64,000 bases of DNA. It comes from Marininema halotolerans. Its GTDB lineage: Bacteria > Bacillota > Bacilli > Thermoactinomycetales > DSM-45169. The stretch spans positions 23,543 to 87,542 of the forward strand of contig NZ_FPAA01000012.1 in NCBI RefSeq assembly GCF_900116235.1. The letters run 5' to 3'. Below the pieces are notes generated by a model, which worked only from the letters and a program-made list of their open reading frames with translations, ran no database searches and was not told the origin of the DNA. Below, one piece after another: positions 8,522 through 16,759 of the stretch; the first letter of the stretch is position 1; every line of letters starts with the position of its first letter. Made by a program: the position numbers and the translations under genes.

Positions 8522-9572
8522 AAGTGAAGGGTGAGTGCTTACATTGATTCGTAATAATTGATCGATCGATGTGGGTATGATCGTCAATCCATGTGTAGTG
8601 GCAGACAATACATTGGTCAAGATGGACGTTGTTCCCGACATTCACATGACTCCATACAATCGTATTGGATAGGATGCTGTCTTGAGAGATGGTCACATGG
8701 TCACCCAGAATGGTGTGGGGACGGATACGAACATGGGGGCCGATTTTACAGTGTGCACCAATATAGGTAGGCGGTTCAATTTCTACAGTTGGATGAATTT
8801 CTGTGCTGGGATCAATCATAATGTGATCGGTAGAGAAGAGTTTATTAATAGTGGGAAATTGATGGTGTTGGCAAAGCATATCAAACTGTGTTTGACAGTA
8901 GCTCTTTAGGGAACCGATGTCTCTCCAATAGCTTTCGGATGAATAACCATAGAGGGGGATTCCCTTTTGCAATAGGTTGGGAAATACATCTTTGCCAAAG
9001 TCAATTTTTTGCCGAGGAGGGATTGTTTCTAAAATAGTGGGTTCTAAAATATAGATTCCTGTATTAATTGCGTTTAAATGAAGGGGTGGATCCTTCGGTT
9101 TTTCGATGAATTGAATAATTTTTCCTTGATCGTTTGTTTTTACAACACCAAACAAGGAAGGGTCCTCAGCTTGTGTCAGGATGAGTGTAGCGATCCCCTT
9201 TTTTTGCTGATGGAACTGAATGGCTTTGTTTATATCAATGGTAGCGATATTATCACAACTAATGACAAGAAAGGGTTCATCCAAAAAATATTCACAGTTT
9301 TTCACCCCACCCGCAGTACCCAGCGGTGTTGCTTCATCAAAATAGGTAATGGTTACACCAAGCGATTCACCATTGCCAAAGTAATCTTTAATTTGGTCGC
9401 TTTTGTAATTCACCGTCATTGCGATATCGGTAATTCCGTAGGACATTAAATAATGGATGATATATTCTAAGCAAGGTCGACTAAGGATCGGAACCATCGG
9501 CTTGGGTAGATGATTGGTTAATGGACGGAGACGTGTGCCTTGTCCCCCTGCCATAATGACGGCTTTTTTCAT
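8520..9572 (-). CDS. Sugar-phosphate nucleotidylyltransferase (NDP-sugar pyrophosphorylase)
   Basis: A 350-residue enzyme that would join a sugar 1-phosphate with an NTP to make an NDP-sugar. The N-terminal transferase domain shows AVIMAGGQGTRLRPLT, the PKPMVPI signature, ATPLGTAGGVKN, and SCDNI for the metal site. From about residue 245 a left-handed beta-helix follows (isoleucine-rich hexapeptides such as TYIGAHCKIGPHVRIRPHTI), the layout of GMPP- and GlmU/RfbA-type enzymes. The base and sugar cannot be read from the sequence. ATG 9572 follows GGAGGGATAATCG. Last gene of a minus-strand run of four; it could supply the donor for the two GT4 fusions beside it. Confidence 0.88.
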   Translation of the reverse strand: MKKAVIMAGGQGTRLRPLTNHLPKPMVPILSRPCLEYIIHYLMSYGITDIAMTVNYKSDQIKDYFGNGESLGVTITYFDEATPLGTAGGVKNCEYFLDEPFLVISCDNIATIDINKAIQFHQQKKGIATLILTQAEDPSLFGVVKTNDQGKIIQFIEKPKDPPLHLNAINTGIYILEPTILETIPPRQKIDFGKDVFPNLLQKGIPLYGYSSESYWRDIGSLKSYCQTQFDMLCQHHQFPTINKLFSTDHIMIDPSTEIHPTVEIEPPTYIGAHCKIGPHVRIRPHTILGDHVTISQDSILSNTIVWSHVNVGNNVHLDQCIVCHYTWIDDHTHIDRSIITNQCKHSPFT

Positions 9573-9632
9573 CGATTATCCCTCCAACAACACTCCGGGT
9601 AGACCCTGTGTAAACAGAGTATGCACGGAAGA

Positions 9633-10421
9633 TCAGGAGGCGACAATCATTGTACAATTGGGTGAGTGCTCAATGACATGCTGAATGTCCACTGGAATGG
9701 GCTCTCCAAGGGGATCGATTTTAAAGAGTGACTTTCCATAATAGTTTTGATATAGCAGAAGGATTTCTTTGAAATGAGGGAGGTCATTGTGTAAATCCTC
9801 GCGATTAAATGAGAAAAGTAGCGTGCCAATTTTGTCTTTCACCAATTGGGTGAGACCCATCAGAGTTTGTAATTCGTCCCCCTTCACATCAATTTTGATG
9901 AGGTCAATGTATGGTAAATGATAGAGGTGTTCATCGAGGGATACTCCATGAATTTCTTCATTCGCTTCAACGGTATCGGCGAAGTGAGGTGGATAACGAT
10001 GAGAGGGATTTTTAAATGCGTGTTCGTTAATCCATTGGTTATGAGTATGAAGGGTGATGGGAGCATCGTCAGAAAAAGGAGCAAGGGAGTGGGATGTTAC
10101 CCGATCTTGATAGTGATTAATAAAAATATTATCAGTGAGATACCGATAACAGTAGGGGTCGGCTTCATAGCTGAGGCATTTTCCCTTCCCGCCAACAAGA
10201 CTTGCCATGAGGAGGGAGAAATAACCAATCGTGGCCCCTATATCGACAACAATTTGACCTCTTGTCAAGTGATTGACTAAGAAGGAGGTCAGTGAAGGAT
10301 CGATCTGTCCTTCTACCATCAACTGAGGAATGATGCTTTGTTCATCCGCTGGTGCAATCAGGGTACCTGCATGCTTAGTCTGTATGAGGAGGCGATTTCC
10401 CCCGATATAGGTCCCATACAT
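9633..10421 (-). CDS. FkbM-family SAM-dependent methyltransferase
   Basis: A 262-residue protein with the FkbM fold: VVDIGATIGYFSLLMASLVG for the SAM loop, SYEADPYCYRYL for the acidic ribose-binding position, and YIDLIKIDVKGDELQTLMGL, the FkbM hallmark. FkbM enzymes methylate hydroxyl groups, often on sugars of surface polymers. I place the start at the ATG whose last base is 10421 because AAGGAGGG lies seven bases before it; an earlier ATG at 10445 overlaps the end of the upstream gene and has no ribosome site. It is probably translated from the same mRNA as the GT4 fusion. Confidence 0.86.
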   Translation of the reverse strand: MYGTYIGGNRLLIQTKHAGTLIAPADEQSIIPQLMVEGQIDPSLTSFLVNHLTRGQIVVDIGATIGYFSLLMASLVGGKGKCLSYEADPYCYRYLTDNIFINHYQDRVTSHSLAPFSDDAPITLHTHNQWINEHAFKNPSHRYPPHFADTVEANEEIHGVSLDEHLYHLPYIDLIKIDVKGDELQTLMGLTQLVKDKIGTLLFSFNREDLHNDLPHFKEILLLYQNYYGKSLFKIDPLGEPIPVDIQHVIEHSPNCTMIVAS

Positions 10422-10434
10422 CAATGATCCCTCC

Positions 10435-12885
10435 TTATTTTTCATTTTCTAATCGTTTTTGATAGATGGTGAGGGATTGGGAGGCCAGATGTGACCAATC
10501 ATAGTGAACAGCTAGGTCTTTATACGCCTGCTCTGCTAAACATTTGGCACGATCCGGGTATTGAATCATCCACTGGAGTTGGGTAACCAAGGATTCCACA
10601 TCATTATTTTCCATAATCAGACCGTTTTCATGATGGGTGATGATTTCGGCTAATCCACCGATACGGGAGACGATAATGGGTGTTTTAAAGGACATGGCTT
10701 CAAGGGCAACAATACCAAATGGCTCAAAGAGGCTGGGAAATACGCATATATCGGCTAAGCAATATAATTCATCGCGAAGTTGATCGGGAATAAAGCCCAA
10801 GAAACTGACTTGTTCGGTAATGCCTAACTCCTTCGCTTGTTCCTTGAGTGCCTGCTCTAGATAGCCTGTTCCTGCGATGAGAAATCGAACGCGTGGATAC
10901 TGTTCTAAGATAGCAGGGGCCGCTGACAATAATAATTGAACCCCCTTTTCCGCAACAAGGCGGCCGACAAAGAGTACGATTTGGTCATCACCGGGAGCAT
11001 ACTGTTGACGGAGGGAAGCTAAATCGGGGGTAATTTGGCGAGCAGGTGTGAGATCGATGCCATTTAGTACGACACTGATTTTTGATGGGGGGATAGCTAG
11101 GATTTGTTGAAGGTCGACTTTCATGGATTGGCTACAGGTAATCACGTGATCGGCAATTTGAGAGAGTTTTTCTTCATAGTTGTGAATTTCTTCGTAGCCT
11201 GGAAGCTTAGAAATTTGATTTCGGGGTTGTTGGAGGCCATGAAAGCTGACGATGATCGGGAGTTGATAGGTTTTCTTAATATTATCTGTTGCAAAATAGA
11301 CCAGCCAGTCATGAACATGGACGATATCCGGTCGCAGGCCCTCTTGGTAGAGTCGTTCCATTTCATCAACCATTTCTAAATTCAAATGGAAGATCCAGTT
11401 GAAGAAGTCTCCTTCATTGCTATAGAAGTAGGTATCGACGCGGTGGACATGTACACCCTTCATTTGTTCATATTTGGGGGCGTATTCCGCCATGCTGGTA
11501 ATGACGTGAACCTCAATATCGTGTAAGACAAGATGGCGAGCCAATTCATGGACAGCAACGGATAATCCTCCAACTCCGCGCGGAGGGTATTCCCAACTCA
11601 ACATCAACACACAATGTTTTGATTTTTTTAAAGACATATTGGTCCCGTTTTGATTTTGAGAGGAAATTGCTTCTAGGTTGATCCATTGAAAGAGGCCCGA
11701 TTGCGTAACATCGGAAGTAGGCATTTCGATCGAGGTGTGTGGTTGCATGGAGTCATACCACTGAAGGAATCGTTGGTAGTGATATTGATAATGACGGTGT
11801 CCTTGCTCGCGTGTATCTTCATGATTCATGGCGAGAGCCCATTCGCTACATTGACTTAAAAGGAGTTCACCGATCGCCTCTTTTAGGGATTCTGCAATGG
11901 GGGGTCTAGGAGTGGGGTTATCCTGAATTAATTGTAGAAGTTTTGATTCTGCAGAGAATAATTGGGGATAGATCCAATCGTTATGTTTGTTTAACCAAGC
12001 TTCCTGAGAACATGGGGGAAGGGTAACCTGATCCATCGAAGGGGTGGTATCAAGGACGTTGGATAAGGTGGTCATTGGATAGGGAGACAGGGTTGTTGTT
12101 AACTGGGATAGTGTTTGTGTATGGCTTGGATTCGCATCGATGGCAAGTTGTATGAGGTGCAGAGGTGTATCCAGTGTCGTTGGAGCATTGAAATTGAGTT
12201 GGACATGTTCATCGTGGGGACGCTCGAGCAGGTTCTTCATTTGTTGAGAAGCAGGTTCATCGATGGCGAAGACAGCTAATTGATGGGAAGTTTGTATGGG
12301 AGCATAGATGTTATGAGGGGGGGAAGGGGTTGCTTGAAGCAGGGTTTGTGAATCCACAATGAAATAGCGGATCCCCCATTCGTTGAGGATCGAATTAACC
12401 ACTGGATGATAGCCAGAACCCTCTAACATGAATCCTTTAGGGCGAATGCCAAATGTCCGTTGGTAGACCTCGATCGCCAGCTCAATGTTGGCTTGAATGA
12501 TGGTTTTGTGTTGAATAAACGGAAGGAAGGAAGGAACCGCAAGTGAGGGAAGGATCTCAACTTCCCCAGTCCGTTGAAAATGGTGAAGTGCGGTATGAAA
12601 TTGACCTTTCATTTGTTTTAATTGATCATCGAGCTCAGAGAAGCGTGAATCCACAGCAGCCTTGTTCTCGATAAAAGTTAAACAGTCCCTCTGAAAAGCA
12701 GGCTCTGCAAATCGGATGAGATGAGGGATGGGAATACATAGATGGATCGGTTGATGATTTTGACTAAAGGCATGGATGGTTGTTAATAGGTTACGATATT
12801 GAAGCAATAACGAATGATGGCTCCATGAAGAAGAATCCATCGTATGCGTAGGTCTTACCATGAGCGAAATGGTTGGTTCTTTCAT
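10435..12885 (-). CDS. GH57/DUF1957-like + GT4 glycosyltransferase fusion (copy 2)
   Basis: An 816-residue paralogue of the protein at 4116-6845. The start is taken at the ATG ending at 12885, five bases behind GGGGTG; 22 more in-frame residues upstream lack a ribosome site. The N-terminal 400 residues resemble a GH57/DUF1957 domain, with FMLEGSGYHP where the usual motif is WLPECAY, so catalysis by this half is doubtful. From about residue 420 the GT4 part runs: VLMLSWEYPPRGVGGLSVAV, HVHDWLV, then LFVGRLVAEKGVQLLL and the E-x7-E motif FEPFGIVALEAM. It is oriented opposite to copy 1 with the TPP enzyme and pyrophosphorylase between them. Likely a cytosolic polymerase for a spore or cell-surface glycan. 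Confidence 0.83.
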   Translation of the reverse strand: MKEPTISLMVRPTHTMDSSSWSHHSLLLQYRNLLTTIHAFSQNHQPIHLCIPIPHLIRFAEPAFQRDCLTFIENKAAVDSRFSELDDQLKQMKGQFHTALHHFQRTGEVEILPSLAVPSFLPFIQHKTIIQANIELAIEVYQRTFGIRPKGFMLEGSGYHPVVNSILNEWGIRYFIVDSQTLLQATPSPPHNIYAPIQTSHQLAVFAIDEPASQQMKNLLERPHDEHVQLNFNAPTTLDTPLHLIQLAIDANPSHTQTLSQLTTTLSPYPMTTLSNVLDTTPSMDQVTLPPCSQEAWLNKHNDWIYPQLFSAESKLLQLIQDNPTPRPPIAESLKEAIGELLLSQCSEWALAMNHEDTREQGHRHYQYHYQRFLQWYDSMQPHTSIEMPTSDVTQSGLFQWINLEAISSQNQNGTNMSLKKSKHCVLMLSWEYPPRGVGGLSVAVHELARHLVLHDIEVHVITSMAEYAPKYEQMKGVHVHRVDTYFYSNEGDFFNWIFHLNLEMVDEMERLYQEGLRPDIVHVHDWLVYFATDNIKKTYQLPIIVSFHGLQQPRNQISKLPGYEEIHNYEEKLSQIADHVITCSQSMKVDLQQILAIPPSKISVVLNGIDLTPARQITPDLASLRQQYAPGDDQIVLFVGRLVAEKGVQLLLSAAPAILEQYPRVRFLIAGTGYLEQALKEQAKELGITEQVSFLGFIPDQLRDELYCLADICVFPSLFEPFGIVALEAMSFKTPIIVSRIGGLAEIITHHENGLIMENNDVESLVTQLQWMIQYPDRAKCLAEQAYKDLAVHYDWSHLASQSLTIYQKRLENEK

Positions 12886-12987
12886 ACGGACACCCCATTG
12901 TCTTAGTTTGCTAATCGGGTTGACGAACATAAAATAGACGTTGCATTCCATCTTGCAGACAAAAAGCTATTATTTCACTTACCGTTA

Positions 12988-13719
12988 CTATGATGGATTC
13001 ATTGTGGTACAGGATAGGGTGACGATATCAATGGGCTGATCGAGGTGAGGGATATCGGTGATGGATTGAACATGACGAATCGTAAATCGTTCAGTTAATT
13101 CCTTACGGAGGGTTGATAAATCGCCATGAACTTCAGGGTCTTCGATGAATTTATCAAGAAAATAAGGATATAAATCTTCGGTGTCTTGGATGAGATCGAG
13201 GGATAATAAAAGATCGCCTTCTCTTTTTAACCAGCGATCGATTTTTGGCCAAAGATTTTTTCGGTTCATTGCTGACATATGTTCGATGACGCTAATGGAG
13301 TATATACAATCAAAATGGTGCTCAGGAAACTCCACTTGGTGGATGTTTTGATGCATGGATAGGATATTGGGATGAACGCTTGAATAATCAAGGGATCCCC
13401 ATTCATACCAGTTGGAGCGATCCTCTCCAAAATGGTGTTGATTATGGGAAAAATCAATGGTATATACCTCAGCGCCTTGTTGGGCCAAATAAATAGGAAG
13501 GGGCGAAATTCCAGTACCGATATCGAGCACCTTTTTTCCTTGAATATTGGGGAGTTGTTCGATCAACCAGACGTATTCATAGGCGCGTGGGGTATGTTTT
13601 ACAAAGAAGCCAAAGTACAACCGAGAGAGGTATACTAATTGGTTGAGCAGGTTCCTATTTTGTGAATATGTTCTTAAATCCTGAAGAATGTGCTCTGGAA
13701 TATCCGTTTTATGGGGCAT
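12988..13719 (-). CDS. Class I SAM-dependent methyltransferase
   Basis: A 243-residue protein with motif I VLDIGTGISPLPIYLAQQGA, acidic VYTIDFS after it, and FDCIYSISVIEHM as motif II/post-motif. The target is unknown; small-molecule or sugar methylation fits the locus. The ATG ending at 13719 is preceded by GGAGGTGA at nine bases; an alternative ATG ending at 13737 (six more residues) has a weaker site, GAAGGGA. It is the first gene of the minus-strand run; 102 bases separate it from the GT4 fusion. A CATAAACTG box at 13750-13758 (minus strand) is one mismatch from the sigma-K type -10. Confidence 0.82.
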   Translation of the reverse strand: MPHKTDIPEHILQDLRTYSQNRNLLNQLVYLSRLYFGFFVKHTPRAYEYVWLIEQLPNIQGKKVLDIGTGISPLPIYLAQQGAEVYTIDFSHNQHHFGEDRSNWYEWGSLDYSSVHPNILSMHQNIHQVEFPEHHFDCIYSISVIEHMSAMNRKNLWPKIDRWLKREGDLLLSLDLIQDTEDLYPYFLDKFIEDPEVHGDLSTLRKELTERFTIRHVQSITDIPHLDQPIDIVTLSCTTMNPS

Positions 13720-13749
13720 GTTTTCGTTCACCTCCATGGTGATTCCCTT

Positions 13750-13758
13750 CAGTTTATG
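13750..13758 (-). promoter_or_regulatory. Possible mother-cell type -10 box for the minus-strand glycan genes
   Basis: On the minus strand the bases read CATAAACTG, one mismatch from CATANNNTA and nearly the same as the box in front of the repeat-protein genes at 56-61 kb. No AC lies at exactly the right -35 distance, so this is tentative. Confidence 0.3.
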
Positions 13759-13916
13759 GATACGCGTGATGTCCTATGTCCCCCACTTGAAGGAGATAAA
13801 GGATAGATTTTACACCCTCTTCCATGGAAAAATTAAATGGTTGTTCCAATAAAGGTAAACAAGTTTGCAAAACAAACCTTTTGCTATCCTAGGGACTTCC
13901 TCCACTTAAGGTCCTA

Positions 13917-13925
13917 TGGTATGAT
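13917..13925 (+). promoter_or_regulatory. aroC: Extended -10 promoter for aroC
   Basis: TGGTATGAT is an extended -10 element (TGnTATGAT). The -35 region is weak (TTCCTC at 17 bp). It would start a transcript near 13932, about 50 bases before aroC, and is the only promoter-like signal in the 246-bp divergent gap. Confidence 0.5.
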
Positions 13926-13983
13926 ATGCGGAAACATAAGAACAAAGGCCCCGAATCGGGCGTAGACGGAGGACGATAACAAG

Positions 13984-15153
13984 ATGCGCTACCTTACAGC
14001 AGGGGAATCCCATGGTCCCCAACTAACCATGATTATTGAAGGCTTGCCGAGTGGGATGCCTTTTTCGAAGGAAAAAGTAGATGAAGAACTATTACGTCGC
14101 CAGAAAGGACATGGTCGAGGGCGACGCATGCAAATTGAATCGGATGAAATCCAAATTCTCTCGGGGATTCGATTTGGGAAAACGACAGGGGCTCCTGTAG
14201 CTCTGGCGATTGAAAATAAGGACTGGGCCAAGTGGACTGAGATTATGAGTCCAGAACCGGAACAGGAGAAAGCGGACAAACGCCGTGTTTCCCGCCCGCG
14301 TCCGGGACATGCTGATTTAAATGGGGCAATAAAGTATGGCCATCGGGATATGCGTGATGTTCTTGAGCGATCGAGCGCACGGGAAACTGCTGCTCGCGTA
14401 GCAGTCGGGGCGGTAGCGAAGCAGTTGTTAGAGTTTTGTGGGATCACCATCGCGGGTCATGTCGTACGAATCGGTTCAGTCGGGACGGAACGGATCGATC
14501 CCTCACAGTGGACCATGGAGGAAATTCGTGCAACCTCTGAAAAATCACCAGTGCGTTGCTTAGATTCCGCAGCAGAAAAAGCGATGATACGTGAGATTGA
14601 CGAGGCAAAGGAGGAAGGAGATAGTCTAGGTGGGATCGTCGAAGTCATTGTCGAAAATGTTCCTGTAGGGCTTGGTAGTTTTGTGCATTATGATCGAAAA
14701 TTAGATGCGCGTATTACCCAAGCCATTGTGAGTATCAATGCCTTTAAAGGAGCAGAAGTGGGGATTGGCTTTGAAGCTGGTGAACGAAAAGGCTCAGCCG
14801 TCCATGATGAAATATTGTGGTCAGAGGAACGAGGGTATTACCGGAAAACAAACCGCCTGGGTGGGTTTGAAGGTGGTATGACCAATGGTGAGCCAATTGT
14901 GGTTCGCGGGGTGATGAAGCCGATCCCTACGCTATATAAGCCACTACAAAGTGTGGACATTGATTCGAAAGAACCTTTTGCGGCAAGTATTGAGCGTTCG
15001 GATAATTGTGCAGTACCGGCGGCGAGCGTGGTCGCAGAAAATGTGGTGGCCTGGGAAATCGCGCACGCTCTTTTAGAGACATTTACTTCGGATAAAGCAG
15101 CGGATTTGCTTCGTGAAATCGAAGGACGTCACCGCGAAGTGAAGGATTTCTAA
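13984..15153 (+). CDS. aroC: Chorismate synthase
   Basis: Converts 5-enolpyruvylshikimate 3-phosphate to chorismate using reduced FMN (this gene is called aroF in B. subtilis). The 389-residue product has all the family signatures: GESHGPQLT at the N-terminus, [23 protein letters not shown], and [20 protein letters not shown]. Length is normal. ATG 13984 follows GGAGGACGATAACAAG. It is the first gene of the aromatic supraoperon and is followed at once by aroB. Product feeds trpE, aroH and the menF in this same cluster. Confidence 0.98.
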   Translation: MRYLTAGESHGPQLTMIIEGLPSGMPFSKEKVDEELLRRQKGHGRGRRMQIESDEIQILSGIRFGKTTGAPVALAIENKDWAKWTEIMSPEPEQEKADKRRVSRPRPGHADLNGAIKYGHRDMRDVLERSSARETAARVAVGAVAKQLLEFCGITIAGHVVRIGSVGTERIDPSQWTMEEIRATSEKSPVRCLDSAAEKAMIREIDEAKEEGDSLGGIVEVIVENVPVGLGSFVHYDRKLDARITQAIVSINAFKGAEVGIGFEAGERKGSAVHDEILWSEERGYYRKTNRLGGFEGGMTNGEPIVVRGVMKPIPTLYKPLQSVDIDSKEPFAASIERSDNCAVPAASVVAENVVAWEIAHALLETFTSDKAADLLREIEGRHREVKDF

Positions 15154-15154
15154 G

Positions 15155-16249
15155 ATGAGAACAATCTACGTACAATTGCCACAAGGAGGTTACCCAATCC
15201 ATATTGGCAGTGGTTTGTATAGTCAATTGCCTAATTTTATTCATGACTTGGGTTGGGATGAACACCGTCCCTTGATGGTTATCGCAGATTCTCATGTGGC
15301 TCCGTTGTATGGTGAAAAAGTCGTTCAACCCCTTGATGAAGCTGGATATCAGGTGAGCCTTGTGACATTTCCAGCAGGGGAACATTCGAAGTCATCATCG
15401 ACTCTAGAGAAATTGACCGAGGAATGCATTCGAGCAGGGTTGGATCGAAATGGAGCAATCCTGGCTCTTGGTGGGGGAGTGACTGGTGATCTTGCTGGCT
15501 TTTTAGCGGCCTCCTATATGCGAGGGATTCCTTTTATCCAACTTCCTACGACCTTACTTGCTCACGATAGCAGTGTAGGGGGGAAGGTGGGAATTAATCA
15601 TTCCTTAGGGAAAAATATGTTAGGCGCTTTTCATCAACCCTCCCTGGTGGTTTTTGATACAGATACGCTGATTACCTTGCCACGTAGGGAAGTGGTTTCT
15701 GGGTTTGCTGAAGTTGTAAAACATGCCTTAATTTACGATGATTCCTTTGCGAAATGGTTACTGGACCATCATGTTCAGTTAAATGATTTACATTCCGAAT
15801 ATATTGCGGAAGCGATAGCACGCGGGTGCCAGGTAAAGGCTGATGTGGTGGCGTTGGATGAACGAGAACATGGGCTACGTGCTATCTTAAACTATGGTCA
15901 TACGATGGGTCATGCTCTTGAAGCGATTTCCGACTATACTTATGCGCATGGGGAAGCGGTTTCGATTGGGATGGTGGGAGCTTCTCTATTGGGTGAAAAA
16001 CTGCGAACAGCGCGAAATGTACACCACTATACGAAAGAAATTCTAGCCGCATTTTCCTTGCCTACCTCTTTTTCAGGCCCATGGTCCAATAAGCAATTAG
16101 TTGAATTGATGCGTCGTGATAAGAAGGCACTGGGGGGATCCCTGACGTTTGTTTTACCAAAAGGGATTGGCGAAGTCGTTATTCAACACGACGTGCAAGA
16201 AGAAGTAGTGAGTGAAGTTCTACAGGAATTAAGAGGGGGAGTCGAATGA
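15155..16249 (+). CDS. aroB: 3-dehydroquinate synthase
   Basis: Second step of the shikimate pathway: DAHP to 3-dehydroquinate, NAD- and metal-dependent. 364 residues. Diagnostic parts are ILALGGGVTGDLAGFLAA (NAD loop), PTTLLAHDSSVGGKVGINH, ILNYGHTMGHALE and YAHGEAVSIGM (metal ligands). ATG 15155 lies one base after the aroC stop with GAAGGA upstream. It overlaps aroH by four bases (ATGA), so translation of the two is coupled. Confidence 0.98.
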   Translation: MRTIYVQLPQGGYPIHIGSGLYSQLPNFIHDLGWDEHRPLMVIADSHVAPLYGEKVVQPLDEAGYQVSLVTFPAGEHSKSSSTLEKLTEECIRAGLDRNGAILALGGGVTGDLAGFLAASYMRGIPFIQLPTTLLAHDSSVGGKVGINHSLGKNMLGAFHQPSLVVFDTDTLITLPRREVVSGFAEVVKHALIYDDSFAKWLLDHHVQLNDLHSEYIAEAIARGCQVKADVVALDEREHGLRAILNYGHTMGHALEAISDYTYAHGEAVSIGMVGASLLGEKLRTARNVHHYTKEILAAFSLPTSFSGPWSNKQLVELMRRDKKALGGSLTFVLPKGIGEVVIQHDVQEEVVSEVLQELRGGVE

Positions 16250-16614
16250 AAGTTCGAGGGATTCGTGGAGCGACGACTGTCGAGGTGAATGAAGAAGAGG
16301 CGATTTTAACAGCTACCCGTCAGCTACTCGAAGAAATTGTTGAACATAATAAGGTCTTACCCGAAGATATCGCCAGTGTATTTATTACGGCAACATCAGA
16401 CTTAACGGCCACGTTTCCAGCGATGGCGATAAGGAGGATGCCTGATTGGGAGGCGGTTCCACTGATGTGTGCAACGGAAATCGACGTGCCTGGTAGTTTG
16501 CCCCTTTGTATTCGGTTGTTACTCCATGCCAATACTGATCGGGGTCAAAAGGAGATTCGCCATGTGTACTTACGGGAGGCTCGCAATCTACGTCCGGATT
16601 TAACAACACCCTAG
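16246..16614 (+). CDS. aroH: Chorismate mutase, AroH type
   Basis: Monofunctional chorismate mutase making prephenate for Phe and Tyr. The 122-residue product matches the trimeric B. subtilis AroH class: opening MKVRGIRGATTVE (Arg7 active-site region), ATSDLTATFPAMAIR, and the C-terminal IRHVYLREARNLRPDL, which holds the conserved Arg90-region and RPDL. GAGGGGGAG precedes the ATG, which overlaps the aroB stop. In B. subtilis trpE comes next; here menF intervenes after 145 bases. Confidence 0.97.
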   Translation: MKVRGIRGATTVEVNEEEAILTATRQLLEEIVEHNKVLPEDIASVFITATSDLTATFPAMAIRRMPDWEAVPLMCATEIDVPGSLPLCIRLLLHANTDRGQKEIRHVYLREARNLRPDLTTP

Positions 16615-16728
16615 CTACTGGGAAGTGGGCCTTGGTAGAAATAAAGGTGAATTTCTTGTATACTAATTGGAGATTAGAAACACGTTTATATGCAGGTAAG
16701 AGTGCGATGGCGGGGCGAAGGAATTCGG

Positions 16729-16749
16729 CCCGCTTTGGTATGGAGCGGG
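16729..16749 (+). promoter_or_regulatory. Hairpin covering the ribosome site of menF
   Basis: Arms CCCGCT (16729-16734) and AGCGGG (16744-16749) enclose a nine-base loop, and the right arm contains the only Shine-Dalgarno-like bases before menF ATG 16760. It could limit translation unless opened. A TATACT at 16659-16664 may be a -10 but has no good -35. Confidence 0.35.
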
Positions 16750-16759
16750 GGTATCCAAT

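Noticed and set aside
16632..16664. Sigma-A promoter for menF (TTGGTA ... TATACT)
   Set aside because: Spacing of 21 bp is too long and no better -35 is present at 16-18 bp.
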